Shown here in pieces: positions 7,924 to 11,427 of a stretch of DNA of 11,427 bases (the stretch's first letter is position 1; every line of letters starts with the position of its first letter). A program made the translations under genes and the position numbers. This stretch comes from CAZJDM01 sp964544765 (GTDB lineage Bacteria > Bdellovibrionota_B > Oligoflexia > CAYFLR01). The stretch is from positions 1-11,427 of the forward strand of contig CAZJDM010000136.1 of NCBI GenBank assembly GCA_964544765.1, given 5' to 3'. Under the pieces are notes generated by a model. It made no database searches. It had not been told where the DNA came from and saw only the letters and a list, made by a program, of their open reading frames with translations.

Positions 7924-10022
7924 GGTTTCCTCGCGACAGCATGTAATGTAGTTGAGAAAAAACCCTTTAGAAAAATTTTCAGAAGCTGTTTTAAGGTATT
8001 TCCAATATATGGTCCAACAAAACCATTATTTTTAATAAAATGTAAAGTCTCCCTTATGTTTAAAAAAGTGCCATTTTTAATAAGAATATTCGAGAATCCT
8101 ATTTTTTGTAATGCGTAATAAATCGTTTTTTTAGAATAATACGCGATGTGTTCATCTTTAAAATAAGGCCAACTTCCATTTTTTAAACGAGCAATTGGGC
8201 TTAATCGATCGCCGGTTTGAACAACCAGAATACCTCCGGGTTTTAGCATTCGATAGAGTTCTTTAAATATCGTTTGTGGATTTGAAACATGTTCAATTAC
8301 TTCAAACAATGTAATAACATCAAATTCGTTGTCTTTAAACCCACATTGCTCAGCAGTGGTATTTAACACTGTAATGTTGGGGTGATTGCTATTAATATAT
8401 TTAATTGCAACATCGGTCATTTCCAGGCCAATTGCTTCCCATCCGTATTTTTTTGCCGCACATAAGAGTCGACCCCAACCGCATCCTACATCTAATAATC
8501 TATGTTCTCTATTTGGTTCGGGAAAATTTCTTTTTATACTTTCAAAAATAGATTCATCCCAGGCATACCAATCCGGAGTTGTGTATTCCAGGTAGTTTGA
8601 CTCCTCTATAGATTCTGATCTATCATTATATCGAGAATCATAAATACTGCCTGAAATAAGTTCCTCTCTGATTTTGCATTGTTGAAGAAGGTTGCAGAAC
8701 TTACAATTTGTTAAAGTCAGCACATAATTTTCTTTGTTGATCTGCACCGTCTTTTTATTAAGACGAGTTCCGCATAAAAGACACTGTTGGTTTTCTGTTG
8801 ATTCTTTGGTTTGCGTTACTTGATTAAACAGTTCAACAAACTGTTTGGACAACCTAACATGGCTATATTCATTTAGTTTTTCTTCATTTATTGCAATTGA
8901 TGTTCTGTTGGTTACCATGTCATAGATCGACACAAAGCCTTTTTTAGCAGATTGAAGGTCTCTTATATCCACGATGATTGCCCCTCCAGTTTTCTTTAAT
9001 ACCATTGCACCTGCGCCTTCAGGGTGCCCAAGATATAAAATTGGTTTTTTAGAGGCTAGATACTCAAAAATTTTTCTATTGAGTCGTTGCTTATGACAGC
9101 TAGCCAAAGCAAGTAACACATCGCTATGCTTCATGTATTTTTGGCACTCTTGTTGAGGAAGAAACCCTAAATCAAAAAAGAAATCTGAAACATTTAGTTT
9201 CTCAGCGAACCTTAGTATTCCGGCATTATTTCGTCCAATCAACAAAATCTTACACTTAGTTTTCATCTCAGATATTGATAACTCTAGATTTTTTAATAAT
9301 TTGCAGAAATCCATTTCGTTCATGTAAGTATCTAAGGTTCCGATGTGTGAAAAAACAACGAACCCTTTTTTTTGAAAATTTTTAATTATTTCAGGTTTTT
9401 CTATAGATTGTCTTTCAGTAAAATCCTCAGGATCAAATCCTGTTGAAATAACTTTACAACGATCTTTTTGAATTTTGGGAAACAAGCGAAGTTGGTCATT
9501 CATCATGTTGTAAGAAATAAAGTTAGTAAAAGCACTTTCATTTATCAGTTGAGTCTCGAAAAAATAACCAATTCTACGAAATATCCAATCCTTAATTGTT
9601 CTAGCTGGATATGGGTCCCCAAACCATAAATCCCTGTAATCTAAAATAAAAGGGATTCCAAATCGTTTCTTGGCTTTGAGTCCTAAGAAAAAGGAGAAAA
9701 AAGGGCTTCCTGTAATAATAACAATTTTTATGTCATGCTTTGGAATCAAGGTTTTAAGAACATTCCACGCCTTTTTATGCCAACGCACCCCTTCATCGTT
9801 AATAATTTTTGTTTTCATTAAAGGTACTCGTTTAACTAAAACATTTTGATTTAAGTCTTTTACTGTAGCATTTGTAGGTAGGTTAGCACTTGCAGGGGCA
9901 ATTGTAAGCACGATCGGAGTCCAACCAAATTTTTCAAAATACTTGCATAACTTATAAGGTCGAATCGAGCCTGTTCGGCCTATTGGCGGATAGTTTCCAG
10001 TTATAAAAAGAAAGTTGGGCAT
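7920..10022 (-). CDS. Fusion protein: GT4-like glycosyltransferase plus zinc-ribbon SAM methyltransferase
   Basis: A 700-residue two-part enzyme in one unbroken frame. Residues 1 to about 400 form a GT-B glycosyltransferase: N-terminal FITGNYPPIGRTGSIRP (6-22), DYRDLW (128-133), a donor domain from about 220 with HIGTLD (226-231), IGRNNAG (262-268) and RKIFEYLASKKPIL (316-329). A short linker leads to a four-cysteine zinc ribbon (Cys414, Cys417, Cys440, Cys443), then a class I methyltransferase: SAM-binding LLDVGCGWGR (509-518), acidic Glu534 at the end of strand 2, FEVIEHVSNP (573-582) and MLKPGGILVVQTGD (592-605). Each half has a normal domain length. The likely job is adding a sugar and methylating that sugar or a nearby position; the substrates are unknown. 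It is the first gene of the leftward operon, with a candidate promoter 50 to 80 bases upstream and almost no Shine-Dalgarno. Confidence 0.88.
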   Translation of the reverse strand: MPNFLFITGNYPPIGRTGSIRPYKLCKYFEKFGWTPIVLTIAPASANLPTNATVKDLNQNVLVKRVPLMKTKIINDEGVRWHKKAWNVLKTLIPKHDIKIVIITGSPFFSFFLGLKAKKRFGIPFILDYRDLWFGDPYPARTIKDWIFRRIGYFFETQLINESAFTNFISYNMMNDQLRLFPKIQKDRCKVISTGFDPEDFTERQSIEKPEIIKNFQKKGFVVFSHIGTLDTYMNEMDFCKLLKNLELSISEMKTKCKILLIGRNNAGILRFAEKLNVSDFFFDLGFLPQQECQKYMKHSDVLLALASCHKQRLNRKIFEYLASKKPILYLGHPEGAGAMVLKKTGGAIIVDIRDLQSAKKGFVSIYDMVTNRTSIAINEEKLNEYSHVRLSKQFVELFNQVTQTKESTENQQCLLCGTRLNKKTVQINKENYVLTLTNCKFCNLLQQCKIREELISGSIYDSRYNDRSESIEESNYLEYTTPDWYAWDESIFESIKRNFPEPNREHRLLDVGCGWGRLLCAAKKYGWEAIGLEMTDVAIKYINSNHPNITVLNTTAEQCGFKDNEFDVITLFEVIEHVSNPQTIFKELYRMLKPGGILVVQTGDRLSPIARLKNGSWPYFKDEHIAYYSKKTIYYALQKIGFSNILIKNGTFLNIRETLHFIKNNGFVGPYIGNTLKQLLKIFLKGFFSTTLHAVARKP
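7928..7932 (-). promoter_or_regulatory. Ribosome binding site for the start at 7923
   Basis: GAGGA on the minus strand stands four bases before the ATG and lies within the last codons of the fusion gene. It supports this start and re-initiation across the ATGA overlap. Confidence 0.6.
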
Positions 10023-10071
10023 TTTATTGTTGATTTATTTTTATTTTTCATCACTATAATCATAGTTGCAG

Positions 10072-10100
10072 ATTTAAACCAATCCATGTTTAATAGTCAA
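10072..10100 (-). promoter_or_regulatory. Candidate sigma-70 promoter for the leftward operon
   Basis: On the minus strand TTGACT (10100-10095) and TTAAAT (10077-10072) are separated by exactly 17 bases. This would start transcription near 10065, about 43 bases before the ATG at 10022. The -35 matches the consensus at five of six positions. It is well placed to drive module A. Confidence 0.5.
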
Positions 10101-10143
10101 GATCTTTTGGCTTAATGTTCCCCATCCTGAAACAAAAAACCAG

Positions 10144-10162
10144 GTGCACCACAGCGGAGCAC
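10144..10162 (-). terminator. Hairpin with trailing T run (possible minus-strand terminator)
   Basis: Minus-strand GTGCTCC and GGTGCAC form a seven-pair stem with one mismatch and a five-base loop (GCTGT). The run TTTTTT follows four bases after the stem. Geometry resembles a weak intrinsic terminator for transcripts coming from the right, yet no minus-strand gene lies there in the window. It may be a relic of a removed gene or simply a DNA palindrome. Confidence 0.3.
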
Positions 10163-10221
10163 TACTTTCGTTCAACCATCTTTTCTAAAGCTGGGTTTAA
10201 CAATCGTTATAATATTTTCCA

Positions 10222-10251
10222 TAGACATTGCTGTCCATTTCAAACTATAAA
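10222..10251 (+). promoter_or_regulatory. Candidate promoter for the plus-strand gene
   Basis: TAGACA (10222-10227) and TATAAA (10246-10251) are spaced by 18 bases, giving a short leader of about 18 bases before the ATG at 10276. The perfect TATAAT at 10208-10213 is an alternative -10 but lacks a good partner. Confidence 0.35.
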
Positions 10252-10261
10252 CACAATGATT

Positions 10262-10266
10262 AGGGG
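10262..10266 (+). promoter_or_regulatory. Ribosome binding site for the start at 10276
   Basis: AGGGG stands nine bases before ATG 10276. An earlier ATG at 10268 is closed by a stop after two codons, so 10276 is the credible start. Confidence 0.55.
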
Positions 10267-10275
10267 TATGAATAC

Positions 10276-11346
10276 ATGAATATACAAAATGAAATTAAAA
10301 AACTCTTATTGATAAATGAGGGAAATCACTCGAACCTTGGTGATTCTGTTATCAACGAATCCATAATCTACCTTTTTAAACAGCGTGGATATGAAGTTGA
10401 TTTTTATAATTATTCGAGAGTAACAAAAAAGGATTGTTCTTATGTTGGAAACTGTTTCCACAATCCTCAAAAGGGCATCCTGCTGTCTTTGGTTCAATCA
10501 GTTAAGGCTCTTTTTCCTAACCAGTTTAAATGGTATTTAAAAAATAGACATAAACTTAAAAAAATTTCAAACTCCTATTCTTTTGCAATTATTGGAGGTG
10601 GGCAGTTAATAAATGGCGGAAACTTTACATATAGTTTATATTACTGGACCAAGGCCCTTAGAAGAATGAGGATTCCTGTCTATGTTTTACATGTGGGCTG
10701 TGGAAAGTCATTTACAGCCAAGGATATCAGATTATTAAAAATAGCCTTATCGCAATGCAAGGCTGTTTACGTTAGGGATCACGAATCACAGAAGACCCTT
10801 TTTTCAATGGAGATTTTTAATGTAAAAATTATTCCAGATCCAGCTTATATTTCTTTTAAATTGACAGAAAAATCCATTCATGACAGGAAATATATTACAT
10901 TTTTTCCCGCAAGCTATCAACATGTTGTAAAAAATCTCAAAGAACTAAATATTTCAAAAAATAGCTATTTTAAAATGTTTTTAGATACCTATAAAGAAGA
11001 ACAAGCTCTCAGTAAAGGAAAAAGGATAAGAATCTCTTACTCTGACATACTTCAAGATAAAACGGAAGCCACTGATTTAGTTAGATATTTGAAAAAGTAT
11101 AACTTACCAAATGTAGAGTTATATATTGTAAGAAATCAATTTGAACTTATAAACCTTGTTAAAAGTTCTAGGTGTGTTATTTCTTCGAGGCTCCACCCAC
11201 TTATTATTGGTAAGTCATGTAATACTAAACTGAAACCTATTGTTGTTAGTTCTAAAATATCAAGTTTCCTTCACCAACTTAACACCGAAGATATTAAATC
11301 AATAACTAGCAAAATTGAATCTGTTTACAACGAATTTCCAACATAA
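10276..11346 (+). CDS. Polysaccharide pyruvyl transferase family protein (356 aa)
   Basis: A 356-residue member of the polysaccharide pyruvyl transferase family (CsaB, WcaK and EpsI/EpsO-like), predicted to be cytoplasmic and to add a pyruvate ketal from phosphoenolpyruvate to a sugar of the glycan. It has the N-terminal HSNLGDSVINE motif (18-28), IIGGGQLINGG (105-115), YVRDHESQ (165-172), PDPA (187-190) and the C-terminal signature SSRLHPLI (303-310). The length is typical. It is the only plus-strand gene and diverges from the glycosyltransferase operon, so it may be controlled separately. AGGGG precedes the start. It is AT-rich in the samples counted and is not a recent duplicate of the 431-residue family member at 2343-3638, sharing only family-level motifs. 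Pyruvylation is the default reading, but other transfer chemistry is possible. Confidence 0.85.
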   Translation: MNIQNEIKKLLLINEGNHSNLGDSVINESIIYLFKQRGYEVDFYNYSRVTKKDCSYVGNCFHNPQKGILLSLVQSVKALFPNQFKWYLKNRHKLKKISNSYSFAIIGGGQLINGGNFTYSLYYWTKALRRMRIPVYVLHVGCGKSFTAKDIRLLKIALSQCKAVYVRDHESQKTLFSMEIFNVKIIPDPAYISFKLTEKSIHDRKYITFFPASYQHVVKNLKELNISKNSYFKMFLDTYKEEQALSKGKRIRISYSDILQDKTEATDLVRYLKKYNLPNVELYIVRNQFELINLVKSSRCVISSRLHPLIIGKSCNTKLKPIVVSSKISSFLHQLNTEDIKSITSKIESVYNEFPT

Positions 11347-11403
11347 AAAGCATTTTAGTAAAGATGTCTTAACTGTAATATTGATATACCTTTCGTAACG
11401 AGA

Positions 11404-11413
11404 AGGGCGCCCT
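11404..11413. repeat. GC-rich palindrome at the right edge
   Basis: The perfect ten-base palindrome AGGGCGCCCT sits inside a GC-rich stretch (about 11393 to 11427) that contrasts with the AT-rich gene before it. Flanks AACGAGA and TCTTGGTT extend the symmetry imperfectly. It has no loop, so it is not a convincing terminator. It could be the edge of a neighbouring gene or of a repeat element cut off by the window. Confidence 0.3.
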
Positions 11414-11427
11414 CTTGGTTGACGCAA

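Larger units (their letters stand above)
10023..10275. other. Divergent intergenic regulatory region
   Basis: This 253-base spacer separates the leftward glycosyltransferase operon from the rightward pyruvyl transferase-family gene, so it must hold both promoters unless transcription enters from outside. It contains the leftward TTGACT/TTAAAT pair, the imperfect hairpin at 10144-10162, and two rightward -10-like boxes: a perfect TATAAT at 10208-10213 without a clear -35, and TATAAA at 10246-10251. I did not find the ops element (GGCGGTAG type) that often marks O-antigen leaders. Confidence 0.6.

Noticed and set aside
10149..10235. Short minus-strand frame and possible transposase scraps in the divergent spacer
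   Set aside because: Every frame is cut by stops within a few dozen codons and no recognisable transposase motif or terminal repeat could be seen.
10306..10497. 63-codon minus-strand open frame in the 356-residue pyruvyl transferase-like gene
   Set aside because: It is antisense to a well-supported coding region and has no motif.

Overview
This window is part of a surface-polysaccharide biosynthesis locus (O-antigen, capsule or exopolysaccharide) from an AT-rich bacterium. Bacterial origin is supported by recognisable Shine-Dalgarno sequences before several starts (for example AAGGA before a GTG start at 3638 and GAGGA before 7923), ATGA stop/start overlaps, and candidate sigma-70-type promoters. 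The gene types fit a Gram-negative best, but the sequence alone does not fix the genus.

Layout, right to left, because almost everything is on the minus strand. A divergent 253-base region (10023-10275) separates one plus-strand polysaccharide pyruvyl transferase-family gene (10276-11346) from a leftward gene train. Module A (10022 to 5649) is three tightly overlapping glycosyltransferase genes: a 700-residue fusion of a GT4-like glycosyltransferase to a zinc-ribbon SAM methyltransferase, then two ordinary GT4 enzymes. A 231-base gap (5418-5648) follows. It is not empty: it carries a decayed C-terminal scrap of an SGNH-type esterase/acyltransferase and a candidate promoter. Module B (5417 to 1) is a VioA-like PLP sugar aminotransferase, a WbqC-family protein, a second and distinct pyruvyl transferase-family protein, a PurN-like formyltransferase, and a GT-C-type integral membrane glycosyltransferase that runs off the left edge.

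Reading of the system: module B looks like a cassette that makes and decorates a 4-amino-4,6-dideoxy sugar (aminotransferase, then a possible N-acyl or N-formyl step through WbqC and the formyltransferase). The membrane GT-C protein may add a sugar from a polyprenyl-phosphate donor on the outer side of the inner membrane. Module A supplies cytoplasmic glycosyl transfer plus one methylation. Hand counts of 60-base lines give about 27% GC in the aminotransferase/WbqC part and about 37-43% in module A. The composition change falls at the SGNH remnant, which suggests the locus is a mosaic assembled by recombination. No RNA genes, CRISPR arrays or intact mobile elements were seen.
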